Source: Protula sp. h YS-2021
Taxonomy: Eukaryota; Annelida; Polychaeta; Sabellida; Serpulidae
DNA length: 64,000 nt
Direction: 5' to 3'
Assembly (NCBI GenBank): GCA_949752745.1
Contig: OX457031.1
Location: 27,606,882-27,670,881, forward strand
Positions within the stretch are counted from its first letter, which is position 1; each line of letters begins with the position of its first letter. A model generated the notes under the pieces. The model made no database searches and was not told the origin of the DNA. It saw only the letters and a program-made list of their open reading frames with translations. Positions 19,235-42,509 of this stretch are shown here, in pieces. Both the position numbers and the translations under genes were made by a program.

Positions 19235-20236
19235 TTAGTCATTTTTTTTAATTTTTGAGTCAACATTCTTTTTTAGTTTTTCATTATTCGTTCCCACATG
19301 CACACCTAGAAGTTCGAAGGTATCAGTCTCTACCTTCATACCCACAATTGTATTTCTTTTGTATCTCCACGGGCCTAACCAATAAAGAACAGACTTATCA
19401 ATATTTAGCTTCAGACCAGAAAAACCCGAGAACGCTCGTATAGTTTCTATTAGTTTTAAGACAGAACGCGTATTTCTAAGCGAGCATGTACAATTATCTG
19501 CAAATTGCTTTAGTTTATGTTTCCGTTTTCCTATCTCAAACCCATCTATGTCCTTATCCTTACTAATCATACCACCCATAATTTCTATACCCAGGAGAAA
19601 TAGAAAAGACGAGAGTGGACACCCTTGCCTCAGGCCTCTGTGTAATTCAAACCAATCTGTTGTAAAGCGACCGTTGCAAACACAACTGCAAATATTTTTA
19701 TAGCAGCATTTGACCCAGGAAATAAAGTCTTCACCTAAATTGAACCTTTCTAGCACCGTGAATAGAAAAGGCCATTCAACCGAGTCAAAGGCCTTTTCGA
19801 AATCAAGCTGAAATAGTATGCCGGTTTTATTTTGCAGATCGCAGAGTTCAATTAGGTCTTCAATGAATCTGATGTTTTCCCCAATACATCTGCCCTTTAT
19901 AAATCCTGCTTGATCACTACGAATAACGCTCAGAATATGTTTTTCAAGTCTCATCGCGAAACATTTAGTTAGAATTTTATAATCGGTATTAAGCAAAGAA
20001 ACAGGCCTCCAGTTCTTTAAGAAATTGTTGTCTTTGCCTTTTTTTTCCAGAAGGGTAATAACGCCTCTTTTTTGTGATGTCGAGAGCTCCCCTTTACGTT
20101 TGCTAAAATTTAGTGCCTCAACTAGTTTCGGCCCCAAAATATCCCAGAATTCCTTGTAAAATTCTGGTGTCAGCCCATCGCATCCCGGTGATTTGTTTGG
20201 TTTGAAGCGGCAAAGGGCTTCAAAACATTCAGCCAC
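19235..20236 (-). pseudogene. LINE ORF2, reverse transcriptase domain with damaged active site
   Basis: 333 codons of an L1/Tx1-type reverse transcriptase. The motifs are in order: NKSPGCDGLTPEFYKEFW, NWRPVSLLNTDYKILTK, SDQAGFIKGR, FQLDFEKAFDSVEW, GLRQGCPLSSFLF, then FADNCT where an active enzyme has (Y/F)ADD. The second catalytic aspartate is therefore asparagine. The frame ends with TAA at 19237-19235, after which the C-terminal part continues in the same frame. The apparent start is a GTG within the domain; the reading frame extends further upstream. Confidence 0.95.
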
Positions 20237-20325
20237 TGTGATATCTCCTTCACAGCTTCGTTTTTGAGCTTCAGTGAAGATTTTTATTGATATAAAAGTA
20301 ATAAAAAAGAAAGGAATAAAAGTAA

Positions 20326-20832
20326 AACTAGAACCTCATTTCGCTCGCGAAATGTTAAACACTTGACAAAAATTAAAAGTAAAAATACTTCCTTCAATGG
20401 GTTATTTCTTGAATAATATATAGCAAACAACATAGCTTGAATACGTCTTGTAAGCCGAGTAGTGTTTGGTTTTTGTTGACCTCAGGTTTTATTGACTGAT
20501 CAGGCATATGCCGTGTTACCTATTAACGCAGTGAGAGCTAGCACACAGCTGAGCAACTGTGTGTTCTGTGCTATGCGTGAAATGCTCCGCATTTACTTGC
20601 AAAAAATACACTCTTTTCACATGGCGTGTTAAACCAGAAAACGAAATCGAAGGCGAAAATAAAAAGTGTCATGCACACGTTTATATCAGGTTCCACCAAA
20701 GTCCCACGTTTAGTGGCCCTAAGGCCCGTAGTGACAGTGGAGGAGATGACACAAGAAATCCCATTACTGTCAAGAAAAAAAGATACCAAATTCATATAGC
20801 CCTTACAAGCTAAAGGCTTGTCAAGTGTTAAA
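20326..20832 (+). mobile_element. Short dispersed element with inverted ends, copy 1
   Basis: The element opens with ACTAGAACCTC and the palindromic TTCGCTCGCGAA, followed by TGTTAAACACTTGACAA; it closes with TTGTCAAGTGTTAAA, the inverse of that block. No coding capacity is seen. Copies 2 and 3 lie at 28387-28914 (plus) and 31066-31312 (minus, partial). It lies immediately 5' of the truncated LINE. Confidence 0.8.
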
Positions 20833-21720
20833 AAGGGATTTCATATGTACATCTTGGTATTTATTTGCTGAAATTTCGCTGTATGCTTCGCCAGGCATTG
20901 AAAAATTCGATCTAGTTTTCCCCTGCTTTTAAGACAAAAGGTATTTTGATGAAGCTGCTCTAAAACCTGAATTGGCATTTACAAAAAGGGTATTATTACA
21001 TATTAACTTTATAGTCCTTATGGAAAAAAATAGCCAATTTGTGTCTTGAGAAACAACGTAAATTTTTTAGTCAAAACAAATATCATGTAACCAAAATCAG
21101 TAGATGATAGTTAATGAGTCAATGTAGTGGAAAAAGGTCCCCCCCCCCCACCCCAGTAAATAAATAAAGGAGAAATTTATATGGGAAGATGCTATCTCAT
21201 TTTCAACTTTGCTGATTCGTTCCTGCCGTTGCCTCCACGCATTGATATCCTAAGCCAGATTTGCTGCCAGTAGCGACTGTTGCATTGTTCGATTAATCGA
21301 ATGAGTGTTACTCAACACTCGTGTGAAAATGTAAACAATAATATCTACTTACGTTCTTACATTACTTAAAATATCATGTAAGATAAGTGTAATTATTGTC
21401 TATTTTGGATAAACAATTGAACTGGCTTGATAGAAGTCAGAACAACATGGAAAATAGCTTTCATTTAAAATTTTTTAAATTAAAATTCGGCTATTTTAAA
21501 ATATCAGGAATATCACGTTCTATTGAATAAATGCAAAGATTAAGAATTGTTTTATTCTCTTTTTTTTCGTATTTTTTCTATGCAATCTTAAAATGAGTTG
21601 CAATTTTCGAAAATAACACGATTTGATTGAGAACATTGTCTTCATCAGCTGGTTAATATAATGCCAATTTTGTTATGTTCCGCACTCATGGCATGTACCC
21701 ACGCATGTTAACTCCCCCAA
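20833..21720. other. Intergenic stretch
   Basis: AT-rich DNA with a short C-run at about 21140; no gene or element recognised. Confidence 0.5.
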
Positions 21721-22790
21721 AGCTAATTATCCATACTTATTCATCAATACCTGCTCATCCAAACCTACTCATCTACACACACTCATCCAGATCAACACAT
21801 CCAGGCCCCAACTCCGCCATAGCTGCTTCTCAAAACCTACTTATCAAAACCTGCTCATCCAAACCTACTCATCTACACACACTCATCCATGTCAACACAT
21901 CCAGGCCCCAACTCCGCCATAGCTGCTTCTCAAAACCTACTTATCAATACCTGCTCATCCAAACCTACTCATCTACACACACTCATCCATGTCAACACAC
22001 CCAGGCCCCAACTCCGCCATAGCTGCTTCTCAAAACCTACTTATCAAAACCTGCTCATCCAAACCTACTCATCTACACACACTCATCCATGTCAACACAT
22101 CCAGGCCCCAACTCCGCCACAGCTGCTTCTCAAAACCTACTTATCAATACCTGCTCATCCAAACCTACTCATCTACACACACTCATCCATGTCAACACAT
22201 CCAGGCCCCAACTCCGCCACAGCTGCTTCTCAAAACCTACTTATCAATACCTGCTCATCCAAACCTACTCATCTACACACACTCATCCATGTCAACACAT
22301 CCAGGCCCCAACTCCGCCACAGCTGCTTCTCAAAACCTACTTATCAATACCTGCTCATCCAAACCTACTCATCTACACACACTCATCCATGTCAACACAT
22401 CCAGGCCCCAACTCCGCCATAGCTGCTTCTCAAAACCTACTTATCAATACCTGCTCATCCAAACCTACTCATCTACACACACTCATCCATGTCAACACAT
22501 CCAGGCCCCAACTCCGCCACAGCTGCTTCTCAAAACCTACTTATCAAAACCTGCTCATCGAAACCTACTCATCTACACACACTCATCCATGTCAACACAT
22601 CCAGGCCCCAACTCCGCCATAGCTGCTTCTCAAAACCTACTTATCAAAACCTGCTCATCGAAACCTACTCATCTACACACACTCATCCATGTCAACACAT
22701 CCAGGCCCCAACTCCGCCATAGCTGCTTCTCAAAACCTACTTATCAATACCTGCTCATCAAACCTACTCATACTTACCCACTTATGCAAA
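21721..22790. repeat. 100-bp minisatellite, about 10 copies
   Basis: A 100-bp unit rich in CTCATC and CAACACATCCAGGCCCC words is repeated head to tail with few differences (for example GCCATAGC or GCCACAGC, AATACC or AAAACC). Because 100 is not a multiple of 3, an open frame passes through all three phases of the unit, which explains the overlapping frames of up to 268 codons. The array ends in a T-run at about 22802-22818. Confidence 0.97.
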
Positions 22791-22818
22791 CCTAATCATT
22801 CTTTTTTTTTTTTTTTTT

Positions 22819-24261
22819 AAATAAAATGTAGGGCATATTGTGGGGCATAGTGTGTAAGACATAGTGCACATATGACCCCTGAGCTCTGGTTGGTTGTCTG
22901 GGGATTGGCGGGAAGAAACTAGGCGCCCGGCAGCGAGAAAATTGTTCTATTTCTATTTTTGATCATTAAATGTTTGAAGAAAAACCCATCTAAAATTGGA
23001 GAACGCGAATTACGCTTTACATATAAAAGCTCGCATTACCGAATAAAACGTCAGATCCTTGTGTTTGTCTGCGGAGTCTTCAACGTGAACCTATCACGAG
23101 TGCATTCCGTCCCAGCGTACAATTTAACCCGGCTCCGTTTCACTTGGGAAAGCTTTGATCTGTGTACATCAAATCCTTTATGGTTAGAGAAACTTACGAC
23201 CGACCATCTATGAAGTACGCTTGAATAAAAAATAACGTTGTGTAACATTGACCTATTTACAAGCTATCTATGCTGTTTATCACTAGCGTTGTTTATGAAC
23301 ATCAAGTGGACAACTCAATCGTACTTCAGTGATTTATTGAGTGATTTGTTTTCGTTACATTTAGCAAAACACACTACACACAAATTGGGGGGGGGGGGGT
23401 TGTGGAAGGTCGCGTGCTCGCGTGGGACAATCTCATATTCGAACTCAAAGCAGGAACGGTGCGATGTTAGGGGCATCTTCGTGATTCTGGACTGCTTCCT
23501 TTAGTAATGAAGTAAAGGTGACCTCTACACGTCACCTCTTTATCTCGAAAATCGTCAGACAGTTTCACTTGATTTTCCCATTCTAGCGAATGTGTACTGT
23601 AATATCAAGGGGTTCTCCTTTAGCAGGGGACGACTTTGAGTTTTACTCTAGAGAGTAAAACCTTAAGTGCCTGCCGCTGTAACGTAACGGTGTAACGCAT
23701 AACGAAGTCACGTGACGGTGTAACGGTTTAACAAAGAATCTAGCGTGTTCTGATTCAGAGACATTCCTAGTTTTTTTTTTTTTACTATTTGATAAATAAC
23801 AAGTGCAAGAACATATGATAGAGTTTTGAAGTTAAAATATTCATGTTTAAATTAGGTATATGCGCATGCAGATATTGGCGTTGCAAATGTGTAAACACGG
23901 CATTGTAAAGCCATAATATCAGCGCCTGTCTTTGGATGACAAGCAAAAAACTACACCACCACTTGTAGGATCAAAGTCAAAAGTTTAGTGTTAGAGAGGA
24001 TATGAAAACCAGTACCATCGATAAGCTTTAGTTGCATCGGTTTCAGAACAAGCTGCAGTGAAGGATCAATTTAAATTCAGAAGGTAGGCCTGTTTGTTTC
24101 TTAGTTTCTTTCTTTGTTCTTTGTTCTAGTTTGTTTATTTAGTTGTAAAAATGCAATTTAAAATTTTCTTTGCATAGTTTCTAAATAAAAAGCTAATTAT
24201 AAACAAACAGCTTGGTTTAAATAGGAAATATGGATGCCATAGTTTTGGTTTATTAGGAAAT
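22819..24261. other. Upstream region of the transporter gene
   Basis: No coding exon was recognised. It contains a G-run at 23386-23399 and repeated GTAACGG words near 23675-23730. A possible untranslated exon ending AGAAG|GTAGGC near 24085 is only a guess. No convincing TATA box was found. Confidence 0.4.
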
Positions 24262-35655
<11,394 letters not shown>

Positions 35656-35746
35656 AAAAACACAAACTAAACAAGGTCGTTTCGCTGCCAATCATCAGCG
35701 CTATCCGAAAGAAACCCGACAGCAGTTATAAAATTTAAGTATTATA

Positions 35747-35752
35747 AATAAA
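35747..35752 (+). terminator. Polyadenylation signal AATAAA (transporter gene)
   Basis: AATAAA begins 92 bp after the TAG of the last exon. Confidence 0.7.
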
Positions 35753-35975
35753 TTCCTTTTGATTATGATTACATTTTTTCGCCTTGGTTCAGTTTAATAA
35801 TGAAACATGATTTTTTTCTTGGGTGGCAATTTAAATTGGTACGAGACTTCAATGTAGGGCAAACAACTGCATTCAACATCATTTTCCTTTTTCTTTTTCG
35901 TGTAACACATAATCCCGGAATATGGGAAAGCGAAATGTTTCCTGATCAATAATTATCAATGCTGAGCAGAAATCA

Positions 35976-36075
35976 AGAAACAATACTGTCTGTCACATGA
36001 CTTCGGCAAACAAAACTGTCTGTCACATGACTTCGATAAACAATACTGTTTGTTACGTGACTTCGGTAAATGCTG
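35976..36075. repeat. 33-bp tandem repeat, 3 copies
   Basis: Three tandem units around AATACTGTCTGTCACATGAC, with small differences, just downstream of the transporter gene. Confidence 0.85.
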
Positions 36076-36217
36076 TAATCTGATTTATCCATTTCCAAGG
36101 AAATAATTGTTCAATATTGACCGGAACGCAAAAGTCGATGGATATTGCATTGATTTATGATCAAGATGCCAATTAAATCATGTGATAAGGTATGTTGTGT
36201 TGACTTATGTTGACTTC

Positions 36218-36757
36218 CCAGTAAACATTCTGTGGTAGATCCAATGCTGATTTGAGATTGCGACGTCGATCCGACCAAACCACAACGTTAACTTTGGTTG
36301 TACCTCGGGTGTGATTGTTCGCAACCGCAGATCAACGCCTAACCAACATCTTTGACACACCGTTGAACAGATGTTCTTTATGCGATCAAAACGCAAATTT
36401 TGGAAAATTCGAGGCTTTAAAGACAACTGACTCACAAGCAAATCCATGTGTTATCGCTCACCGGAAATGGTAGCCATGACAGGTCACTTTGAAAGTAGAC
36501 CGAAAGCATGAGAATTACAAGAGCACGCAAGTTTTTTTCTAATCTTCTTTTGAAATATAGTCCAGAAATTTGAGTTCATACGTATTCTGTATGACCGAAG
36601 CCACAAAGGTGGGGGTACTGTGACGGAGGGTGACCATTCTAAGTCTATCGCTGTCTTCATAGAAATTATAAACATAAACAACCAAACCCCGACATTGATC
36701 CGAAGTCGGGTGCTACCCTTGTCCAATGTTGATGAAACGTCGCAATGTTTACTGGGT
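36218..36757. mobile_element. Non-autonomous element with CCCAGTAAACATT inverted ends
   Basis: The ends are exact 13-bp inverted repeats (CCCAGTAAACATT and AATGTTTACTGGG). There is no coding capacity. The left 100 bp match the element in intron 2 of the transporter gene (25553), and the right end matches one near 43460-43480. The inside contains GACGTCG words. Confidence 0.7.
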
Positions 36758-38193
36758 TGTTTTCAGTCAGCATGAAGTTACCACATAGAGACAGAGAAGG
36801 GCCAAATAAAAAATATCATTAAAGTAACGTAAATAGGGATTATAAAGGATGATGCCCAAAAAACAATTCTTATTTATAGCTGTTTTTTTTTTCTTCGCCC
36901 GGTTAGAGTATTTATACATAAATGCAATTTGAACACTAAACCTATAGTTTCGTCAACTTTATAGTTTAACTGGATACGTAACTGAAACTGCAGAAATGTT
37001 ATATTTTCTGAAAAGCTCAACCTGCTCAGTGATGGATAAAACGTACCAGCGCTATCATAAAGTCTTTTATTGCCCATGTCGTAGCATTGAAATTCTTATT
37101 AACGAACAATTTTCGGCCGTTTTTTTTTTTTATATTGCATGCTGTATGGAATAGTGTTGCCTTTGAGAAATGCAAAGTGTAAAAACCTTTTCTTATTGGT
37201 CAATAAAACTTCATGTTGATTTAAAATAAGTCACGACCTTATTGTTGAACTGCTTTAAAATTATAACCAACAATCAACTGATGTTATATGCAGAGGACTT
37301 CAAGAATGCACATGAATGATTTTGTCTTACCATTTACAAGATTTACTGTGTTAAATAATTGCTTAATTTCTGGTTACATTGTTTGTGCAAAGCGATCATA
37401 AAATAAAACTATTACAAATGACTGCAAATTCATTCGCCTTCTTTTATTAGAGAATAAAAAAAAAACGAACCTGAATTTGACGTCACAACACCTGTGAGCG
37501 GTTTAAAGCAAAATAATATAAAATTTATTCATGACCAACGACACGGTTAGTGCTGCTGACAAATCACTGATCAAAAGCACTTTGAGATTATACTTCGTCA
37601 TTTTTTATATTTTAAACATGTTTTTCCTTTTGATCTACTCTGAGATATACAACTTCCGTAGATTTGTCTGTGCTGGAGCGCTGCGACAGGCATGATCGGG
37701 ACATTTTGTGCTTAAGAAGAATCTGCGACATTTGGTCGAGCGACAATTGGTCGACGACAATTGGTCGAGCGATAGTTGGTTCATGCGTGTACAGCTTCTA
37801 GTGAGATTCGTTGAGGTCCTTTTAAAGTTGGCCATCCCGGGCATACGTATTCAATTTGTGAGACTACGACAGACCGACAACACTAGACTAACTGATCACC
37901 GGGGACGGGGGTGGGGGATGGGTTGATATATCGTTTTCGGTATGGAATTAAACAAGCTTTGCTCCTAGCACTTGATTGCTGGTTTCACCACTGACGATTA
38001 CAGGTGGAGGGAGCATGGGTAGGAGGATGGGTGGTTGCTTCTTTTGAAAGAGATAACCGTGTGCTTTTTTTAATTTGTTTTTGTTCATTTTTTTAAAATA
38101 AAATAAAGTGTTTTTATTTCCGTCGAAAACGGCGTGTGCTTTATTGCAAGTGTCACTGTCTAAAGAGAGCGAAATTTTCTTTGGCTTGTAATT
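36758..38193. other. Intergenic stretch
   Basis: No gene recognised. It contains an array of a 15-bp motif, GCGACAATTGGTCGA, at about 37722-37785 (four imperfect copies), similar in style to the ends of the elements at 38.2 and 58.3 kb, but no inverted partner was found. Confidence 0.55.
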
Positions 38194-38642
38194 GGTTGAA
38201 ACGAGTTAGGGGCAGATCGTACCCAAGACAAATCAGTACCCAAGTCAAACGTACCAGATCAAATCGTACCCAAGACAAATCGTACCCGTGTCAAATCGTG
38301 CTCAAGACAAATCGTACCAAATACTCCGAATAAGCAATGCATGTTGAAGAACCGAAGAAAAACAGCGCTTTTATTATATCTTGCCTATTTATTTCTGTTT
38401 CTTCTAGTCTTTTCTACATTAAAAATATGCACAAATGTGTACCAAACAAAGACTATATCACATTCAAATTGTTTAATCACAGTTTTGGTTTCTGTCCATC
38501 TCCTGTAATAACTCACAAATTTAAATACGCACCACGGCATGTTTCAAAAACAGTGGTTGTGAAAAATTAACATATTTTTTGCACTTGAATAAATTTGGTA
38601 CGATTTATCTTGGGTACGATTTGTCCCGCCACCGGTTGAAAC
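38194..38642. mobile_element. Small element with tandem-motif inverted ends and 9-bp target duplication
   Basis: GGTTGAAAC occurs directly repeated at 38194-38202 and 38634-38642. Just inside, the left end is an array of about seven copies of a 17-bp motif (ATCGTACCCAAGACAAA) and the right end has two copies in inverse orientation. The element proper is 431 bp with no coding capacity. The 9-bp duplication and array-type ends match the MULE-like element at 58348-60894. Confidence 0.72.
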
Positions 38643-41094
38643 ACCCTCTGAACTCGGCTTGTGATTGGCAAACTTTCGTCACCCTAAATTCTGGACAGTG
38701 AAAGCACACGATGTCCACCACAGACATCTTGTCGCCATTTCGCCATGCCGCTACATGTCGCGCTTTGTGCTCATTGGCCAAGTTTCTACTACCCTTGACA
38801 AAGCTACTGCTGTATGTAAATCAACCTTCTTTATTCATCACCTGCAGCATGCAACTTAGGAAACAGCAACATCAAGTTCTTCCATTCTTCCAACCTCTAT
38901 CCCCTTCCTCTCCCTTTTCCGTATATAATTTTTATTATTTTTTTATTTACTTTTTTTTTGGGGGGGGGAGGGTGGGCATTACTTTCGTTATCCCCGACTT
39001 CCAGACACAACGAACCCCCCATCTTGATCCGATCTCGAGTCGGGACGTGTTTGCAGCGTTCTCGAATGTCACCTCTTCCTTGAGCTCGTTTCAGAATGCC
39101 TAAATATATTTAAAACGTTTTTATTTTTGTTTACAGTTTCATTAAGGTTGATTAAATGATAAATAAATATTTCGAATTTTCAATTTTTTCAGTCATTACA
39201 CGAATTCCCTTGGGATTTCATGAAATGCCTCATTACACAGAGCGTTTGTGATATATTTTTCGTATATCAGAAGGGGATATCGGCGAGAAGCCCCCCCCCC
39301 CCCGGCGAGAAGACCCCCCCTCCCGGCGAAAAGCCCCACCCCCCGCGAAAGCCCCCTTCCCCGGCGAAAAGCCCCCCCCCCCCCTCCAGCTGTTTTTAAC
39401 TTGACCGCTGATCTGTGTGCAATCCTTTGCAATCGTAACACCGGCGCAGGGAGCATTGCCATCGAATCGAGGTCAATTACTTTTCTTTTTTTTTTTTCAT
39501 TTATTTTTTAGAGTATATGTGTATCCAGAAGCACATAGTTTCGAACCACGTTTGTTATTTTTTCATTACTTCCATTTTCACCGTGAAAGAGGGTTTTACA
39601 CTTGATGAAACACCCCGTAGCGCCTCAGTTTATATAGCCTACCTGAACTGAGGCTCCTTTTGGGAGCTAAAGCTAGTTTACTCTCGAGTTGCCATCATAA
39701 AATCCGAACAGAGATTAACTCATGGCATCATGGATTATATGAAACGATAGGAGTGGGCTCATGAGTTCAGATCACAATACACATTATATAACATTATATA
39801 TATGTGAATACTTCATCCGATATTGCGAATATAAACAGATTGCTACATAGGGAACAGACGTCCTGGCGATCGGACAGACGGATGCGCAGCTTTTGAAGAC
39901 TGCCCCGCTACACACCATAGCTGCGATGGCATATTTTGAAAAATGACAGTTTCCCAGTCTTTGGGAAAAAACAGACAACTGCACGATGCACAGCGTCAAC
40001 GTGTCTTTCATTCTGGAAGAAAGAAATTGAATGCCTTGACTACTTGCTGGGATAGTCCTCGTACAAAATGAGTAAGCCCATTGCTCTTGTGTCACATTTT
40101 CAAAATGATGACAATTTTCAATTTTTAAGAACAACAAAAAATATTGAACAGCTCCAACATATGGTATTTTATTCTAAAAAAAAGAGAAACGGAGCCCCTT
40201 AAATACTTGCTGAGATATGACGTGTGCAAACTTGTTAGTATAGCTAGGGTACAGAAGCCCTGACGGACAGATAGACGAACGGGCGCACACCGTTTCATGA
40301 GTCTTCGGATCCACTCCTAGCGCCGGATGGGGTGAGTGATGTGGAGGGGAGGTAAAGGGACTGAGCATCTTCCCGATGGATTGTTAGAAAATTTGTATTG
40401 GAACATTATGGGTTTAACGCAAAGCGAGACAGCCCAGTAGTATATTAGAGCATTATGAATATTGCCCAGAATGAAACCGCTCACAAGGCTCCCCATGTAA
40501 TCCCCCCCCCCCCCCCCCCAGAAATTTGGCATATGAAAAATGCAATATTGTTACCAAAATACATAGCGAGATACATAATAATGAAATGATATTAGTGTTC
40601 TTACCAGCCGCTAATGAAACGATACCCTCAAATACAAATTCAGATAATCGAGAAACAGCAGAGCATCGCCTGGACGAGGGGGGAGGGGGGGGGGGGGTAT
40701 ACTCCAATAGTGCAAGTATATGCGGCCTGAATAAAAAAAACCGGCCGGGTTTTTTCTGTTGATTGAAATGTTTAGCGATCTTTTCTCACATTGGCTAAAA
40801 ATGTTTCTCAATCAGATAAAATATATATATTTGACGAGTTTTTGTAACAAAGTAAAATTTTTCGATTTCACAAGCTCTACTTATATTTTAGCTATCATGT
40901 CAAGAGAAGCATTTTTTTTTTGAGGGGGGGGGGGTCTTCCAAAGACCTTGATCTCCCACCCCATTCCAGTAACCCTCCTACCCCACCCCCTCTCCACTTC
41001 GACTTTTACCTACATACAGATTGGTAATGTTTAACGGAAGAACTTACTTGTATTTGTGGTACTCTGACTCATATGGACATTAAAAACTAGAATT

Positions 41095-41096
<2 letters not shown>
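38643..41096. other. Intergenic stretch with homopolymer runs
   Basis: No gene recognised. Besides the array at 39288 there are runs of C (about 40502-40519) and G (about 40679-40697, 40925-40933). Confidence 0.5.
39288..39386. repeat. C-rich tandem array
   Basis: Five to six copies of a 16-20-bp unit with CGGCGAAAAGCCCC and variable C-runs. Confidence 0.85.

Positions 41097-41177
<81 letters not shown>
41097..41177. repeat. (GA)n microsatellite
   Basis: About 40 GA units. Confidence 0.97.
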
Positions 41178-41182
<5 letters not shown>

Positions 41183-41292
41183 GAGAGAGATGAGTGTGTA
41201 AGGTTACTGGGCATTACAGGTAGTTTAGTGATTATAAAGCGATCCCGGAACACACCGACACAGAAGGCACAAATGGTGTGATCCGGATCCGG

Positions 41293-41293
<1 letters not shown>

Positions 41294-41391
<98 letters not shown>

Positions 41392-41420
41392 TGGGTGTGG
41401 GTGTGTGGGTGTGGGTGTGT
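41294..41420. repeat. (GT)n microsatellite
   Basis: GT repeats ending in GTGTGGGTGTGGG variants. They produce Val/Cys and His/Thr frames on the two strands. Confidence 0.97.
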
Positions 41421-41610
41421 GAAAAGCGGGAGTGGGAAAGGGAGGGCACTCAAGCTCAAAATTGGTTATGTGCGTGTCTTTTTAAAACGAAATCTATACA
41501 CAGGGTGTCAAGTTTGGAAAATGCCTCCAAATTGCATATTTATGAGTACAGACACAACCCGGCCATGCAGACAGTTTTTGAACAATTTTCAGGTCTCTTT
41601 CTTTATTGGA

Positions 41611-41784
41611 CCGGTGTAACAGTATATCTTGCCCCCTGTATAGCTTCCCCCCCCCCGGGGGGGGGGGCAAGTTAGACTAGGCTATCTTGCCCCCCTCCCC
41701 CTATTCATTTACCATTAACTAGTCGAGCTTCCCCCCGGGGGGGGGGGGGAGCTGTACAGGGGGGCAAGATAGCCTGTTACACCG
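41611..41784. mobile_element. Foldback element with nested C/G-run palindromes
   Basis: Outer arms CCGGTGTAACAG and CTGTTACACCGG are perfect inverses, and the match continues inward through TATCTTGCCCCCTGTA. Inside are C-runs directly followed by G-runs at about 41648-41668 and 41732-41749, plus a second smaller inverted pair. There is no coding capacity. Confidence 0.75.
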
Positions 41785-42369
41785 GGAGTGCAGTAACGTG
41801 GAGTACAGAATGACAATTACCCCCACCCACCCCCTTTCAAAGAACCTGCATTTCGCGCGGACCACGCCCGAATCTCCCCTTTCTCCGCGTTTTTTTTTTT
41901 TTTTTTTTTTTTTTTTTGTGGGGGTGGGGGGGGGGGGAGAGACATGGTGACGTGATGCAGCCCATAATCAAATCTGTACTAAAATGTTATTACATGCACC
42001 TTGCAATGCTGAAAACTCGATAAGAAAAAACTATGACCGATATTCCCGTTGATCCTCCCAAACATGGCGGGTTCTTTTTATTACAAGCGTCATGTCGTAT
42101 TCAAACACACGAAAAAGTAATTTCACTGATCTGAAGCCTGAACCATACTGCCCTCTTGGACGGAATGAAGTGTCTTAGAAAACAGCTATTGTTGGCGACA
42201 TCAATTGTTATTCAGTGTGGCAGGATGTCAAAGGCATGTGCTGCTGTTTATTACAATGACGTTGTCGATGAGAAATGTTGGTATTAACCCAGTCACGAAA
42301 AGGGTTAATTTGGCGTTAGTGATCTATGCCTGGTTTTAAAACAAAATGGCGTCTAATCCATGGTCTGTT
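41785..42369. other. Intergenic stretch
   Basis: A T-run (about 41889-41917) followed by a G-run; no gene recognised. Confidence 0.5.
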
Positions 42370-42462
42370 TCTTTTTCTTCTTGTTCTACTACTACTACTA
42401 CTACTTTCTCTTTTTCTTCTTCTTCTTCTCCTTCTCTTCTTCTTCTTCTTCTTCTTTTTGAA
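42370..42462. repeat. CTT/CTA low-complexity tract
   Basis: Pyrimidine-rich triplets TTC, CTA and CTT. Confidence 0.9.
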
Positions 42463-42509
42463 AAGAATGAAGTTATATGCCGGCAAGCGGTATCACAACC
42501 CATCATTTT

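Larger units (their letters stand above)
17573..20290 (-). mobile_element. 5'-truncated, inactive L1/Tx1-like LINE
   Basis: A non-LTR retrotransposon on the minus strand. Its reverse transcriptase and C-terminal region occupy 20236-17966; a 3' untranslated part follows, and the copy ends in an A-rich tail (about 17600-17573). The endonuclease and ORF1 are missing, so the copy is 5'-truncated near 20290. The reading frame can be followed upstream of 20236 to about 20285. A stop and a deletion interrupt the frame at 19237-19222. Confidence 0.92.

Noticed and set aside
21675..22795. Set of overlapping plus-strand frames up to 268 codons
   Set aside because: Frame-cycling through a 100-bp minisatellite; no start context or domain.
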